A DNA stretch of 64,000 nucleotides from Citreicoccus inhibens (GCF_019039035.1 NZ_JAHNZT010000018.1:62001-126000); one strand, 5' to 3'; counted from the first letter of the stretch, positions 1 to 10,251 are shown. The notes: generated by a model from the sequence alone, not told the origin. Numbers and translations are program-made.

Positions 1-2
1 CC

Positions 3-521
3 ATGAAGAAGCATCTGCTGCTGCTGCCGCTGCTGCTGCTGGCGGTCTCCGGCTGTTTCTCCCGTTCCATCGAGCCAGACCGAATCCTGCCCAAGGACAT
101 CCCGGCGGGGATGGTCGTCACGGTCGTCGCCAGCAGCCCCCAGAACCCGGACCTCTACGTGGGCTACGTCGTGGACGCCAACACCGCCGCTGTTCTCCTC
201 CAGCGCGAGTCCAGCAGCCTCGACGAGTTGGCCGTCTGGCTGCGCCGCTCGACCGGCAACACGCCGAGACTTCAAGCGCAGGCGCAGGCGCAGCACACCG
301 CGTCCGGTGCCTCCGCGCCGTCCGCCGTGGCGACCTGCATCGACGCGGCGGGCAAGCCCTGCTCGCTCATCGCCAACGCGGGTGACGTCCCCGGCAAGGG
401 CGGCGGCCCAGGCCCCACAGGCACCGAGTGGAGGAGGTACATCTACCAGCTCTCGCGCTTCATCATCTCCAACAACCTGCCCTACAAGACCCTGGAGCAG
501 GTGACGCACGTCGCGAAGTAG
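3..521 (+). CDS. Exported lipoprotein of unknown function
   Basis: The 172-residue protein starts with Lys-Lys, a leucine-rich hydrophobic stretch and a VSGC lipobox, so it should be processed by signal peptidase II and lipidated at Cys18. The mature part has no motif I recognise. It contains a Gln-Ala-rich segment at about residues 90-100 and a Gly/Pro-rich stretch at about 130-140. The start is two bases from the window edge, so the ribosome binding site cannot be seen. A strong hairpin follows the stop. It could be an envelope accessory lipoprotein, but nothing in the sequence fixes its function. Confidence 0.75.
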   Translation: MKKHLLLLPLLLLAVSGCFSRSIEPDRILPKDIPAGMVVTVVASSPQNPDLYVGYVVDANTAAVLLQRESSSLDELAVWLRRSTGNTPRLQAQAQAQHTASGASAPSAVATCIDAAGKPCSLIANAGDVPGKGGGPGPTGTEWRRYIYQLSRFIISNNLPYKTLEQVTHVAK

Positions 522-531
522 CGCGAAAGAA

Positions 532-562
532 AGCCCCCGGTGCCAGCGTGACACCGGGGGCT
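532..562 (+). terminator. Intrinsic terminator-like hairpin
   Basis: A perfect 11-bp inverted repeat (AGCCCCCGGTG / CACCGGGGGCT) with a 9-nt loop starts 11 bases after the stop of the lipoprotein gene. Only a short T run follows. By position it should end transcription of that gene; it could also act on the leftward helicase transcript. Confidence 0.7.
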
Positions 563-652
563 TGGGCAGGGCCGTGGTAGGGGCACTCGAAAGCGCCACG
601 GCCCACCGCCCACAAGAACGAGGCGCGCCGCACTCCTTCGCCAGGTTCGCCG

Positions 653-3600
653 TCACTCCGTCGCGGCGCGCCCCTGGGTGAGCGCCTCGACGTAGGCCGT
701 GGCCACCGCGAGGAACCGCCCGCCCCGCACGCCCGTCAGGTACTGGCGCTTCATGGCGCGCGTGGCCCCCACGTAGAACATGGCGCGGCGGATCCGCTCG
801 TTCTCCCGCGCGCCGCGCTGGCGGGCCCCGGCCATCCACGCCTCGATGGCGTCCAGCGCCTCCAACCCCGCGAAGAAGACGACGGGGCACTCGTGGCCCT
901 TGCACGAGAAGACCGTGGTGGCGCGCACATGGTCCACGCCCGTGACGCGGAAGTCCGCCGCGTCTCGGCCCCCCTTGCCACCGTAGGCCTCGGCCGGAAC
1001 GCCCGCGCGCTGGAGCGCCTGGGTGAAGGTGGCCGGCATCACCGGCGCCACCACGAGGATGTCTCCCGGCTTCACGCCCTCCTCGCGCACCAGCCGCGCC
1101 ACCTCCTTGGCCACCCAGCGCGCCTCGCTCGTCGTGGAGGCGAAGCCGCGCACGGTGGGCACCACGCCGCCGCGCTCGGTGGACTGCACGCGGTAGAGCC
1201 CTTCCAGCGTCTCCTCGGGGAGCCACACGAGCCCCTCGCGCGCCAATTCCCCCACCTTCATGTACTCGCGCATCCCGGGGTCACCCACGGCGTGCTGGCG
1301 CAAGGGGTCCAGCACCACGTTGAAGGCCACGTCGAGGATGTCGCGCGTGGCGCGGAACGTCTCCTTCAGCACGCGGGTGCGGCCTCGGAAGGACAGGCCC
1401 TCCGGGAGCTGCTCCTTGAGCAACTCGATGGGCACCTGGCCGTAGACGTTCTGCGAGTCATCCATGAAGAGCTGGAAGCAGCGCGCCTCCTTCCCGTCCT
1501 CGGTGAGGTGCGGGCGCACGAGCCCGTAGAGCGTGGCCAGCGCCTTGGCGTCCATGTCCTGCGCCTCGTCCACGAAGACGGCGTCGAAGCTGCCGGGCTC
1601 GGGCCGGCGCAGCGCGCCCACGTGCCGCACCGTCACCTGGGTGCGCAGCTCGCGCACCCGCTCCGCTCCCGCGCGCTGCGTGAGCGCCTCCTTCAACAGC
1701 ACCTCCACCAGCGGCGCCAGCGAGCGGTTGTAGAAGGACACCAGCACACGCGCGCGGGGGTGTTCGAGCAGGTAGCGCGCCACCCAGTTCGTCAGCACGT
1801 ACGTCTTGCCGCTGCCCGCCACGCCGCGCACCAGGTGGTGGCCTCCGTCGAAGTTGCGCTCGAAGAGGGACACCTGCTCCTGCGTGAAGAGCGGCTGCGA
1901 GCCCTTGGCGCCTTCAATCTCTCCCCCCAGGCCCGAGGGGACGAGGGGCGGCGGTGGAGGCGGTGGAGGACGCGGCTGCGGGGCGAGCGGCTCCAGGCGC
2001 GGCACGTCGCCGGGGTGCACGCGCACGCGAGGCAGGAGCGACAGAAAGCGCGTGGCCACGGGAGAGGCGCGGGCCTCGGCGCGAGACGCCAGCACGAGGA
2101 GATAGTCCTGCGCGCGGCTGGCGGCCACGTTGAGGATGGGCACCAGCGCGTGCGCCGGAAACGGACGCCCACCGGCCACCGTGTCCACCATCACCACGTC
2201 GTACTGGGTGCCCTGCTGCCGGTGGATGGTGGAGGCGCTGAAGACGTCCGAGCGCAGCCCCGCGGCCGTCCCCAACCGACGCAGCAGCGCGGCCTGGGCG
2301 CGATACGGCGTCACGCACAACACCGTGAGGCCCGAGCGCACCGCCTGCCGAGCCAGGGACACGGCAAGGTCCGCGGACAGCTCGCGCTGATAACCCGAGC
2401 CCGTCTCGCCGCGTCCGTGCGTGAGGCGGCGCGCGTCTCGGGTGAGGCCGTCCAACACCAGCCACGCGGCGCGCAGCGGGAAGGCAGGCACCGGCGCGGG
2501 ACGCTCCGCGCGCTGACGCACGAGCTCACCATCCTCCAAGGCGCCGCCGTAACAGAACTGGCTCACGACGCGGGCAATCTCGGGGTGCATGCGGTGCTGC
2601 GTGCGCAGCAGCATCACGTCCGAGCGCGCCGCGTCTCGCACCGCGTCCTCCAGGTGCGACAGGCCGCTGGCGCGCAGCCAGCGCTGCGTGCCCTTGCCCA
2701 CGCCCTCGGCCGCGCGGCTCACGGGGCCAATCTGCTTGGGGTCTCCGGCCAGCGTCACCTGACGGGCCAGCGGCGCCATGAGCGCGGTGGCCGCGCGCGT
2801 CACCATGCCGGCCTCGTCCACCACCAGCCGCGCGAAGGTCTCCGCGCCCTCCAGCTCCGACACGAGCCGCAGCGCGCGGTGCACCGTGAGCACCATGAGG
2901 GGGCTCTCGCCCTTCTCGGCCTCGCGCAGCGTGGGGTCCTTCACCCGACCGCGAAGCAGCCGCAGCTCCGCCTGCATCCGGGCCAGCTCGTCGGCGGGGC
3001 CGCCTCGGGTGCGCTCCCGTGTCAGCTCGCGCTCGCGCTCCTGGATGGAGCTGCGCAGCTTGCTCGCCTTGGCCTCCTCCAGCGCCACGGTGGGCAGCTT
3101 CGAGAGCGCCTCGCTCGCGCCGGTGCCGCCGCGGAAGATGGTGCGCGCCAACGGGCGCAGGGGGATGGGCTCGCGCTCGAGGAGCGCGCTGACGCGCATC
3201 ACCAGCTCGTCCGCGGCGCGGTTGGTGGGCGCCACCGCGAGGATGCGCTCGTTCGGGAAGGAGCGCATCGCGCGGGCGATGAGGTCCGCCACCGCCGTCG
3301 TCTTGCCTGTACCGGGTGGGCCCCAGATGCTGCCCCAGGGCTGACGCCACAGCCGGTCCGCGGGCGTCCACTCCGCGTCACGGGGCGAGGGCGGCGCGGA
3401 GGGCTCCTCGCCACAGGCACGGCGCAGGGCCTGCGCCAGCGCGGGCTGACGGTCCGCGTACGCGGTCGCGGCCGTGCAGAGGGCCTCGGCGAAGTCGTAG
3501 GGCCGGTAGCACCAACGCTCCGCGACGAGCGCGCGGCGGTCCAGGTCCTCGCCCGAGTCCGACGCGGCGAACACGCGCCCCGACTCGAAGTCCAAATGGA

Positions 3601-4456
3601 CGATGTTACCGGCGAAGACGAGCTCCTCGCCCACGAAGCCGAGCAACGAGCCGCCCGTCCAATCCGGGTCCGCCGCGGGCACGGGCTGGAGGCCCACCAC
3701 GCCCGGCCCGGCCAGTCCCACGTCGCGTGCGTCCTGGATGCGCTGGGCTCGGTACTGGCTGCGCTCGGCGGCCAGGGCCTCGGCCAGTTCGGGGGGCAGG
3801 TACTCGGGCGGGTTCCACGCATCGCGGCGCCGGCCCGCGCCCACGGCCGCCTGCATCGCCTCCCGCTCGGCGCGCGTGGAGTCCACGGGGGCCGCGAGGT
3901 TCCGATCCACCTCGCGAATCTCAGGCGCCGTCACGCCCGCGTCCGGCTGGGGGAGCCTGAGAGGGCCCGTGGGCAGGCGCGGAGCACCAGACGCCTCGGC
4001 GTCGACCGCCTCTGGCTCCGCCAGCCTCCCGCCCCCACGCATCTCCGCGGACTCGCGCGGCGCAGCGGCCTCCGCGTCGAACGTCTCGGGCTCCGCCGCA
4101 CGCGCTCCGGGCGCGGCGACTCCCCGCTGCCGCGCCGTGGCTCGCGGCGTGGGGACCTCGGGGTCCGTCGAGTTCTCGTCGTGCCGGGCGCCTCCGCGCG
4201 CTGTCGCGGGCGCTCGCGGAGCGGCGGGCAAATCTACGTCGAACGTCTCCGCCGAGTTCGCCTGCCGGTGCGGACCGACGTGGTCGCGTGGGACGCGGGG
4301 CTCGGCCTTGGGGCGCACGCGCAGCACGGGCGCACCGGACGGCGAGGTCGGGTCCGCGTCGTACTCGACGCGCAACACGGGCACGGCGTCATCGGGAGCG
4401 CGCTCGTCCCGGGGCGCCTCCGGATGGGCTGGGTCCTCGTGCGTACGGCGCATCAT
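653..4456 (-). CDS. Giant double-helicase protein: UPF1/DNA2-like SF1 module fused to UvrD/Rep-like SF1 module
   Basis: A 1267-residue protein with two separate superfamily 1 helicase motors. Residues about 1-220 are low-complexity, Ala/Pro/Glu-rich and contain repeated TFDAEA-like units. The first motor has Walker A GPPGTGKT near residue 378, Walker B VVDEAG, the GDPKQIGP motif and the QHRMHPEI motif typical of UPF1/DNA2 helicases, then TIHRQQG and a SRAQ motif. After a proline-rich linker the second motor begins with GVAGSGKT near residue 876, then FVDEAQD, a CKGHE motif and YVGATRA, typical of UvrD/PcrA/Rep. It should be an ATP-driven nucleic-acid translocase, perhaps in repair. No nuclease motif was recognised. 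The start could be either of two adjacent ATGs. Confidence 0.85.
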   Translation of the reverse strand: MMRRTHEDPAHPEAPRDERAPDDAVPVLRVEYDADPTSPSGAPVLRVRPKAEPRVPRDHVGPHRQANSAETFDVDLPAAPRAPATARGGARHDENSTDPEVPTPRATARQRGVAAPGARAAEPETFDAEAAAPRESAEMRGGGRLAEPEAVDAEASGAPRLPTGPLRLPQPDAGVTAPEIREVDRNLAAPVDSTRAEREAMQAAVGAGRRRDAWNPPEYLPPELAEALAAERSQYRAQRIQDARDVGLAGPGVVGLQPVPAADPDWTGGSLLGFVGEELVFAGNIVHLDFESGRVFAASDSGEDLDRRALVAERWCYRPYDFAEALCTAATAYADRQPALAQALRRACGEEPSAPPSPRDAEWTPADRLWRQPWGSIWGPPGTGKTTAVADLIARAMRSFPNERILAVAPTNRAADELVMRVSALLEREPIPLRPLARTIFRGGTGASEALSKLPTVALEEAKASKLRSSIQERERELTRERTRGGPADELARMQAELRLLRGRVKDPTLREAEKGESPLMVLTVHRALRLVSELEGAETFARLVVDEAGMVTRAATALMAPLARQVTLAGDPKQIGPVSRAAEGVGKGTQRWLRASGLSHLEDAVRDAARSDVMLLRTQHRMHPEIARVVSQFCYGGALEDGELVRQRAERPAPVPAFPLRAAWLVLDGLTRDARRLTHGRGETGSGYQRELSADLAVSLARQAVRSGLTVLCVTPYRAQAALLRRLGTAAGLRSDVFSASTIHRQQGTQYDVVMVDTVAGGRPFPAHALVPILNVAASRAQDYLLVLASRAEARASPVATRFLSLLPRVRVHPGDVPRLEPLAPQPRPPPPPPPPLVPSGLGGEIEGAKGSQPLFTQEQVSLFERNFDGGHHLVRGVAGSGKTYVLTNWVARYLLEHPRARVLVSFYNRSLAPLVEVLLKEALTQRAGAERVRELRTQVTVRHVGALRRPEPGSFDAVFVDEAQDMDAKALATLYGLVRPHLTEDGKEARCFQLFMDDSQNVYGQVPIELLKEQLPEGLSFRGRTRVLKETFRATRDILDVAFNVVLDPLRQHAVGDPGMREYMKVGELAREGLVWLPEETLEGLYRVQSTERGGVVPTVRGFASTTSEARWVAKEVARLVREEGVKPGDILVVAPVMPATFTQALQRAGVPAEAYGGKGGRDAADFRVTGVDHVRATTVFSCKGHECPVVFFAGLEALDAIEAWMAGARQRGARENERIRRAMFYVGATRAMKRQYLTGVRGGRFLAVATAYVEALTQGRAATE

Positions 4457-4600
4457 GCGGAGCTGCCTTCGGCGCCGCCCATCCGCTCGGGCGGAATCAC
4501 CGGGGCGCGAAGCGAGCCAAGGTAGGGGACCCGAGGATCCCCGTCAACGCTCGTTCCGGGCGCACCGCGAGTCCCGGCGCGCCCGCCCCAACCTCGCGCC

Positions 4601-5740
4601 CTACAGCAGCTTGCACAGCAGGCCACCGCCCGTGTTCGGCGGACAGCCCGTGCCTCGGCAGTACACCGCCCCCGAGTTCGTGCTCGTCCCCCCCAGCGGC
4701 GACGGGATGGACACCTCGCAGGTGCTCGTGGCCACGTTGCCCGACGCGTCCCGCACCTCGTAGGTGAACGTGTAGACGCGGCCGTCTCCCAGCAGCGCCG
4801 ACTCCGCCCGCACGCGCGCGGACTTCCGGTCCGCGCTGAGCTGAATGTCGTCGCAGGTGACGAGCCGCAGGACGGACAGCGCGTCCTCGGCTTCGTCCGA
4901 GGACACCCGCACAATCGTCCCCGTCTGCGCCAAGGACAGCGTCCCTCCACAGTTGTCCACCGCCGGCAGCGCGCAGTCCGCCAGCGTGACGACGCGGTAG
5001 TCAGAGGCTGGGCTGCCCGGAAGCACCACGTGCCGGCTCGCGCCCGGCACCGGGGGCAGCACATCCGTCACCGTGACCGTGGCCGAACACGCGCTGGACG
5101 CCTCGCCATCCGACACCGTGAGCTCCACCGGGGTGGTGCCCAACACGAAGGGCCCCGGCGGGTCCTGGGTCACCGAGAGCAGGCCCGGCCGCTCGTCGGG
5201 GTCAAACGAGCCCTGGTCAATGGACGCCATCGCCCGGCACGACGCATCCGCGTTGACCGTGACCGCGTGACACATCGCCGTGGGCGCCTGGTTGCTCAGG
5301 CACGCACCACTCAGCGACGCCGACGCGACGTTGTTCGTCTCATCCACCTCTGGGAAGCGCCGGTCGTCGTCCGCCACCACGAACACCTGCGTCGTGCCGG
5401 GCGGCAGCGTGACCTCCACCTGGAACGCGCGGCGCTCCTGGCCCACCAGGAAGGGAATCGACACGCTCGCCAGCCGGAGCCCGAGCGCGGGGTCGCCCGC
5501 GTACACCCCGACGGTGGAGGCATCCACGCCGCTCACGAACTCGTTGACCACCACGGCGGACACGCGCTGCGTGCCGCCCTCGCAGGTGACGACGACCTCG
5601 GACGCGCTGAAGTCCAACCCGGAGGACGCGAGCGCCGAGACGCGCAGGCCCGGCTCCGCATCGGGGGGTTCGACACCGCAGCCTCCCAAGAGCAGCAGGA
5701 GAGAGGAGGGAATCCAACGGAGGGCTCGGCGATGGCGCAT
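4601..5740 (-). CDS. Lipoprotein with CARDB-like and HYR-like adhesion repeats
   Basis: The chosen start gives a 379-residue protein beginning MRHRRALRW with a leucine-rich signal and an LLGGC lipobox; an upstream in-frame ATG would add ten residues and weaken the signal. Residues about 35-120 resemble a CARDB/APHP domain (extracellular beta-sandwich with a DETNN motif). Residues about 130-230 resemble a HYR/Ig-like domain (VTVNADASC, SFDPDE, TPVELTVSDG). The C-terminus has paired cysteines (YCRGTGCPP). It is probably a surface-displayed lipoprotein of the kind that myxobacteria encode in large numbers. The ligand is unknown. It lies divergent to the YgiQ-like gene. Confidence 0.7.
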   Translation of the reverse strand: MRHRRALRWIPSSLLLLLGGCGVEPPDAEPGLRVSALASSGLDFSASEVVVTCEGGTQRVSAVVVNEFVSGVDASTVGVYAGDPALGLRLASVSIPFLVGQERRAFQVEVTLPPGTTQVFVVADDDRRFPEVDETNNVASASLSGACLSNQAPTAMCHAVTVNADASCRAMASIDQGSFDPDERPGLLSVTQDPPGPFVLGTTPVELTVSDGEASSACSATVTVTDVLPPVPGASRHVVLPGSPASDYRVVTLADCALPAVDNCGGTLSLAQTGTIVRVSSDEAEDALSVLRLVTCDDIQLSADRKSARVRAESALLGDGRVYTFTYEVRDASGNVATSTCEVSIPSPLGGTSTNSGAVYCRGTGCPPNTGGGLLCKLL

Positions 5741-6044
5741 GTTCGGCGTTCCTGGTGTGAGGGAATCCATCCGGACCAGGGCTCGCGGCCGGCCTCACGC
5801 CGCGCGGCCGGGCCCTGCCCCGGGGCGACCGTGTCTGGGTCCGCCCGACATTCCATCCGACTCGCGCCGAAGGCGATGGCACCCCAGTCGTAGACACCGT
5901 GCGCCGGGCTTCGCTCCGATAGGACTCTCGGGCCGGGTGAGTCGCACCCCGCCGGAATCCAGGAAACGCGGGAGCCTGGAGGGCCGCCCCCACCCAATGG
6001 GTTTGCGTCACGCCACGCCGGGGGTTTAGGAGGGGGTCCCCCCC
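5741..6044. promoter_or_regulatory. Divergent intergenic region
   Basis: About 300 bases separate the leftward lipoprotein from the rightward radical SAM gene, so both promoters should lie here. I see no obvious promoter boxes in this GC-rich DNA. The only clear element is the AGGAGG at 6028-6033 ahead of the downstream gene. Confidence 0.4.
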
Positions 6045-8060
6045 ATGGCAACTCCCGCCCGCCACGCCCACCCGTTCCTCCCCATCTCTCGCGCCGACAT
6101 GAAGGCTCGGGGCTGGGAGCAGTGCGACATCATCATCGTCACGGGGGACGCCTACGTGGACCACCCGGCCTTCGGGCCGGTGCTCATCGCTCGCTTCCTG
6201 GAGGGCCGGGGCTTCAAGGTGGGCCTCATCCCCCAGCCGGACTGGCACTCGGCCGAGCCCTTCCGCGCGCTCGGGCCGCCGCGCCTGTTCTTCGGGGTCG
6301 CCGCGGGCAACCTCGACTCCATGCTCAACCGGCTGACGGCGCAGAAGAAGAACCGCTCCGAGGACCAGTACAGCCCGGGCGGGCGCACCAGCTGCCGGCC
6401 GGACCGCGCCACCATCGTCTACGCGCAGCGCTGCCGCGAGGCGTACCCCGACGTGCCCATCGTGCTGGGCGGCATCGAGGCGAGCCTGCGCCGCATCGCG
6501 CACTACGACTACTGGAGCGACAAGGTGCGCCGCTCCATCCTCTTCGACGCCAAGGCGGACCTGCTCGTCTTCGGCATGGGCGAGCGCCCCATCTGGGAGA
6601 TCGCGGACCGGCTGCGCAACGGCGAGCGCGTGGAGGACCTGCGCGACATCCGCGGCACCGCGTACCTCATCAACGACGAGGCGATGCGCGCGCTGGAAGC
6701 AGACCCCGCCCGGCGCGCCGCGGACGACAAGGTCGTCGTGCTCCCCTCCTACGAAGAGGTGACGCAAGACGCGCGCGCCTTCGCGGTGATGAGCCGCGAC
6801 TTCCAGATGGAGACCAACCCGGGCAACGCGCGCCCGCTCGCGCAGCGCCATGGCAACCGCGCCATCTACATCAACCGGCCCGCGCGCCCGCTGGAGGACG
6901 GCACCGGCCTGCGCCCCGGCGAGCCGAGCACCGTGGCCATGGATGAGCTGTACGACCTGGCCTTCAACCGCGTGCCGCACCCGATGTACTCCGAGCGCAT
7001 CCCCGCCTACGAGACGGTGAAGCACTCCGTCGTGCTGATGCGCGGCTGCTTCGGCGGCTGCACCTTCTGCTCCATCACCGAGCACGAAGGCCGCGTCATC
7101 CAGAGCCGCTCCGCGGAGAGCGTGCTGCGCGAGGTGCGGGCGCTGCGGCGCATGGGCGACTTCCGCGGCACCATCACCGACCTCGGCGGCCCCACGGCCA
7201 ACATGTACAAGCTCAAGTGCAAGAGCGAGGACATCGAGCGCCGCTGCCGGAAGCTGTCCTGTGTGCACCCGGGCGTCTGCGAGAACCTGCAGACGGACCA
7301 CGGCCCGCTCATCGACGTGATGAAGCAGGTGCGCGCCGAGGCCGGCGTGAAGCACGTCTTCATCGCCAGCGGCGTGCGCTACGACCTGGCCGAGCGCTCC
7401 CCCGAGTACGTGAAGGAGCTGGCCGCGCACCACGTGGGCGGACAGCTCTCCGTGGCCCCCGAGCACGTATCGCCGCGCGTGCTGGAGAAGATGAAGAAGC
7501 CCGGCATCGAGAGCTTCGAGCGCTTCCAGCACATGTTCGCGTGCGCGAGCGAGGACGCGGGCAAGGAGCAGTACGACATCCCCTACTTCATCAGCGGCCA
7601 CCCGGGCTCCACGCTGGAGGACATGGTGGAGCTGGCGCTCTGGCTGAAGGAGAAGGGCAAGCGCCCGCGGCAGGTGCAGGACTTCATCCCCACGCCCATG
7701 GCCGTGGCGACGGCGATGTACCACACGGGCTTGGACCCGCTGAAGATGGAGCCCGTGTACACGGCGAAGGGCCTGCGCGAGAAGCGGCTCCAGAAGGCGC
7801 TGCTCCTCTACTGGAACCCGGAGCACTGGCCGCTGGCGCGCGAGGCCCTGAGGCAGGCGCGGCGCGAGGACCTCATCGGACGCGGGCCCCACGCGCTCGT
7901 TCCCCCGGAGTCTCCCGCCGAGGCCGCGCGTCGCCAGCGCACCGAGGCCGCCGAGGCGCGCGACGCGGGCGAGGACCTGCCTCGCGCGGCGTATCCCCGC
8001 CCCGTGCAGCCGCGTCCCTCCGCGGGACGTCCCGCGCGTCCAGGTCCCCGCTCGCGCTGA
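6045..8060 (+). CDS. YgiQ-family radical SAM protein
   Basis: A 671-residue protein typical in length and layout of the YgiQ/UPF0313 radical SAM family. It has an N-terminal domain ([14 protein letters not shown]), a conserved [18 protein letters not shown] segment and the iron-sulfur motif CFGGCTFC (Cys335, Cys339, Cys342). A YgiQ C-terminal region follows ([16 protein letters not shown]). The last 60 or so residues are Pro/Arg-rich and less conserved. These proteins bind a 4Fe-4S cluster and S-adenosylmethionine; the biological substrate is not established. AGGAGG lies 11 bases before the ATG. Confidence 0.9.
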   Translation: MATPARHAHPFLPISRADMKARGWEQCDIIIVTGDAYVDHPAFGPVLIARFLEGRGFKVGLIPQPDWHSAEPFRALGPPRLFFGVAAGNLDSMLNRLTAQKKNRSEDQYSPGGRTSCRPDRATIVYAQRCREAYPDVPIVLGGIEASLRRIAHYDYWSDKVRRSILFDAKADLLVFGMGERPIWEIADRLRNGERVEDLRDIRGTAYLINDEAMRALEADPARRAADDKVVVLPSYEEVTQDARAFAVMSRDFQMETNPGNARPLAQRHGNRAIYINRPARPLEDGTGLRPGEPSTVAMDELYDLAFNRVPHPMYSERIPAYETVKHSVVLMRGCFGGCTFCSITEHEGRVIQSRSAESVLREVRALRRMGDFRGTITDLGGPTANMYKLKCKSEDIERRCRKLSCVHPGVCENLQTDHGPLIDVMKQVRAEAGVKHVFIASGVRYDLAERSPEYVKELAAHHVGGQLSVAPEHVSPRVLEKMKKPGIESFERFQHMFACASEDAGKEQYDIPYFISGHPGSTLEDMVELALWLKEKGKRPRQVQDFIPTPMAVATAMYHTGLDPLKMEPVYTAKGLREKRLQKALLLYWNPEHWPLAREALRQARREDLIGRGPHALVPPESPAEAARRQRTEAAEARDAGEDLPRAAYPRPVQPRPSAGRPARPGPRSR

Positions 8061-8221
8061 GCGCACCCGCGTCCTCCCGCGCGCCACGGACACCGTGACG
8101 TCGGGGAGGGCCCGGTTCTCGGGGCGTGGGGGCGGCGGAAGGGCGCGGCGCACCTTCCTCAAGGCGGAGGGCTCGGCTACGGTGCGCCGCCCAACTTCCC
8201 CCACATCGAGGACACACCCCC

Positions 8222-8710
8222 ATGGCCAGGACCTCCCAGGAGCAGACGCAGGAGCGCCACGCGTTCCTCATCGACCTCTTCCGCACCCAGCCGGAACTCT
8301 CCCGGAATGAAGCGATGGACGCCTACAAGGACAAGTTCGGCGCCAGCATCAACCTGAAGACGTTCAGCCAGCTGCGCGACCAGATTCAGAAGGAGCTCGC
8401 GGAGATGGCCGCCGCCGAGACCGCCGAGCCGGAGACGACGGAGGAGACGCCGACGCCCGCCATCCACGACCCCGCGGCCGACCTGAAGTCCGCCGCCAGC
8501 TCCGACTCGCTCGGCGCCGCCAACGCCGCGCCCGCGAAGAAGCCCAAGGCCAAGGGCCCGGGCTCGCGCAACGTGTTCGTGGACGCGCCGCAGGAGCACC
8601 TGGTGTTCCTGGAGCGCATCGTGAACCAGCTCCAGGAGGCCGGCGCCTCCAACCTGCGCATCGACCACTCCACCGACCGATGGATGGTGCTCGTCGTCGA
8701 CGCGAAGTAG
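8222..8710 (+). CDS. Conserved small protein of unknown function
   Basis: The start at 8222 gives a 162-residue protein. The N-terminal 60 residues are helical and charged (QERHAFLIDLFRTQPELSRNEAMDAYKDKFG) and look like a small DNA-binding or winged-helix-like fold. A disordered Glu/Thr/Pro and Ala/Lys-rich middle follows (residues about 62-115). A compact C-terminal segment (HLVFLERIVNQLQEAGASNL) ends in VVDAK. I do not recognise the family. No signal peptide, so it is probably cytoplasmic. The longer upstream reading frame lacks a good initiation site and is less credible. Confidence 0.7.
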   Translation: MARTSQEQTQERHAFLIDLFRTQPELSRNEAMDAYKDKFGASINLKTFSQLRDQIQKELAEMAAAETAEPETTEETPTPAIHDPAADLKSAASSDSLGAANAAPAKKPKAKGPGSRNVFVDAPQEHLVFLERIVNQLQEAGASNLRIDHSTDRWMVLVVDAK

Positions 8711-8769
8711 TCATCAGCCGCCCGGCCCGCGGGCTGCCACCGGCGCTGTCCCTGGTGTCAGATGGGTGC

Positions 8770-9762
8770 ATGTCACGCACCCTCCTCGCGGGCCTCCTCT
8801 TGCTGTCCTCGTCGTGCGCCCATCACGCGGCCGCCCCTTCCTCGAGCGCCGCGCCCCCGAGCGCGCCCCGTGCGTGGCAGGCCCCGCTCTACCGCGACCA
8901 TCCGCTGGTGGGCCGCATCTGGGACGTGGCCCAGGGCCGCTTCGTGGACGAGCCCACCCTGCGCGAGTCGCTGCGCGCCGCCCGCTTCGTCCTCCTGGGC
9001 GAGCGGCATGATCAACCCGACCACCATCAACTCCAGGCCGAGCTCGTGCGTGCCCTCGCGAAGGACGCGCGCCCCGCGCTCGCCTTCGAGATGCTGGACA
9101 CCGCCCAGGCCCCCGCGGTGGCGGACGCGCTCGCCCACGCCCCGGGCGACGCGGACGCCCTGGCGCGGGCCGTGGACTGGGAGCGCAGCGGCTGGCCTGC
9201 CTGGAGCCTCTACCGCCCCGTCTTCGTCGCGGGACTGGAGGCGAAGCTGCCCATCGTCGCCGCGAACCTGCCGCGCGCCCAGGTGCGCCAGCTCGTGAAG
9301 GAAGGCCCCACCGCCCTGGAGCCCGCGCTGCGCGAGCGCCTGGGCCTGGACACGCCCGTGCCCGAGGACGAGGAGCGAGCGGTGAGGGCGGAGCTGGACC
9401 GCTCGCACTGCGGACAGCTCCCCGAAGCGATGATGGGCCCCATGGCGCTCGCCCAGCGCGCCCGGGACGCCTTCATGGCGGACCGCGTGCTCGCCGCCGC
9501 GACCGAGGCAGGCGCGGTGCTCATCACCGGCAATGGCCACGCACGCACCGACCGAGGCGTCCCCGCGCACCTCGCGCGCCGCGCGCCGCGCACGGCGGTG
9601 CGCAGCGTGGGCCTGGTGGAGGTCTCTCCTGACGCGCGTCATCCCCAGGACTACGCGCCCCTCTTCGACACGGCGCGCATTCCTTATGACTATGTCTGGT
9701 TCACCCCCGCCGTGCCGGAGGACGATCCGTGCGCGCCCCTGCGCAAAGCACGTCCTCAGTGA
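8770..9762 (+). CDS. ChaN-like haem-binding lipoprotein (EreA/ChaN/Tiki superfamily)
   Basis: A 330-residue protein starting MSRTLLAGLLLLSSSCAHH, a lipoprotein signal with Cys16 as the predicted lipidation site. The mature part carries the ChaN-type motif VLLGERHDQPDHH near the N-terminus, FEMLD soon after, and ITGNGHARTDRG near the C-terminus. These are the conserved Glu/His segments of the ChaN haem-binding family, related to the Tiki/EreA hydrolase fold. It is probably an envelope lipoprotein that binds haem or a metal. No iron-uptake genes are adjacent. Confidence 0.8.
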   Translation: MSRTLLAGLLLLSSSCAHHAAAPSSSAAPPSAPRAWQAPLYRDHPLVGRIWDVAQGRFVDEPTLRESLRAARFVLLGERHDQPDHHQLQAELVRALAKDARPALAFEMLDTAQAPAVADALAHAPGDADALARAVDWERSGWPAWSLYRPVFVAGLEAKLPIVAANLPRAQVRQLVKEGPTALEPALRERLGLDTPVPEDEERAVRAELDRSHCGQLPEAMMGPMALAQRARDAFMADRVLAAATEAGAVLITGNGHARTDRGVPAHLARRAPRTAVRSVGLVEVSPDARHPQDYAPLFDTARIPYDYVWFTPAVPEDDPCAPLRKARPQ

Positions 9763-9874
9763 AAGGACACCCCACTCCGCCCACGCTGCAAAGCTTCACA
9801 AAAACAAGGTCTGCCATCAAATAACGCAAGAGCAACAATTTCAGAAATCCAAGAAACCGCCTTGCGCGCGTCTT

Positions 9875-9904
9875 CACTCCATGTATTATAAATCATACGG
9901 AGTG
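9875..9904. repeat. AT-cored inverted repeat
   Basis: CACTCC and GGAGTG flank an 18-base AT-rich core containing TATTATAAAT. GGAGTGA recurs near 9996. The arrangement could be an operator overlapping a promoter in the AT-rich island. Confidence 0.4.
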
Positions 9905-10251
9905 AGGGAATCGCCTTGCCGCGGCCCGTCACTCTCCCTGAGGGGGGAATTCATGACTCGGTGGAAGTCGCGCCCCGGCGCCGATTCACACGGAGTGAAG
10001 TCTAGCCAGACCCGGCCCTGTGTACCCGGGCGGGCTCCTGGAAAGGCAGACCCAGGCATTTCTCAGTTCAGCGGCCCCTGACGCCAGTCCTGGCGACTCG
10101 GCCTCGAGCGCGGGCGGCCCCCCGCAAATCCAGACATCCCGCAGACGTCGACCTGCCTCCGCCGGAGGCGTGGTCAATGACATCCCATGCCTGAGGACGC
10201 ACGACGCGCACCGGACCCACCGGGGCCGTGGCGCCCCGGCGCGGGCGACGC

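Noticed and set aside
893-4525. A 1210-codon open frame antisense to the helicase gene
   Set aside because: It is a third-position GC artefact: its composition is His/Arg/Ala-rich, it has no motifs, and the opposite strand encodes clear helicase motifs.
5340-8204. A 954-codon minus-strand frame across the YgiQ-like gene
   Set aside because: It is antisense to a well-supported radical SAM protein and joins unrelated shadow sequence.
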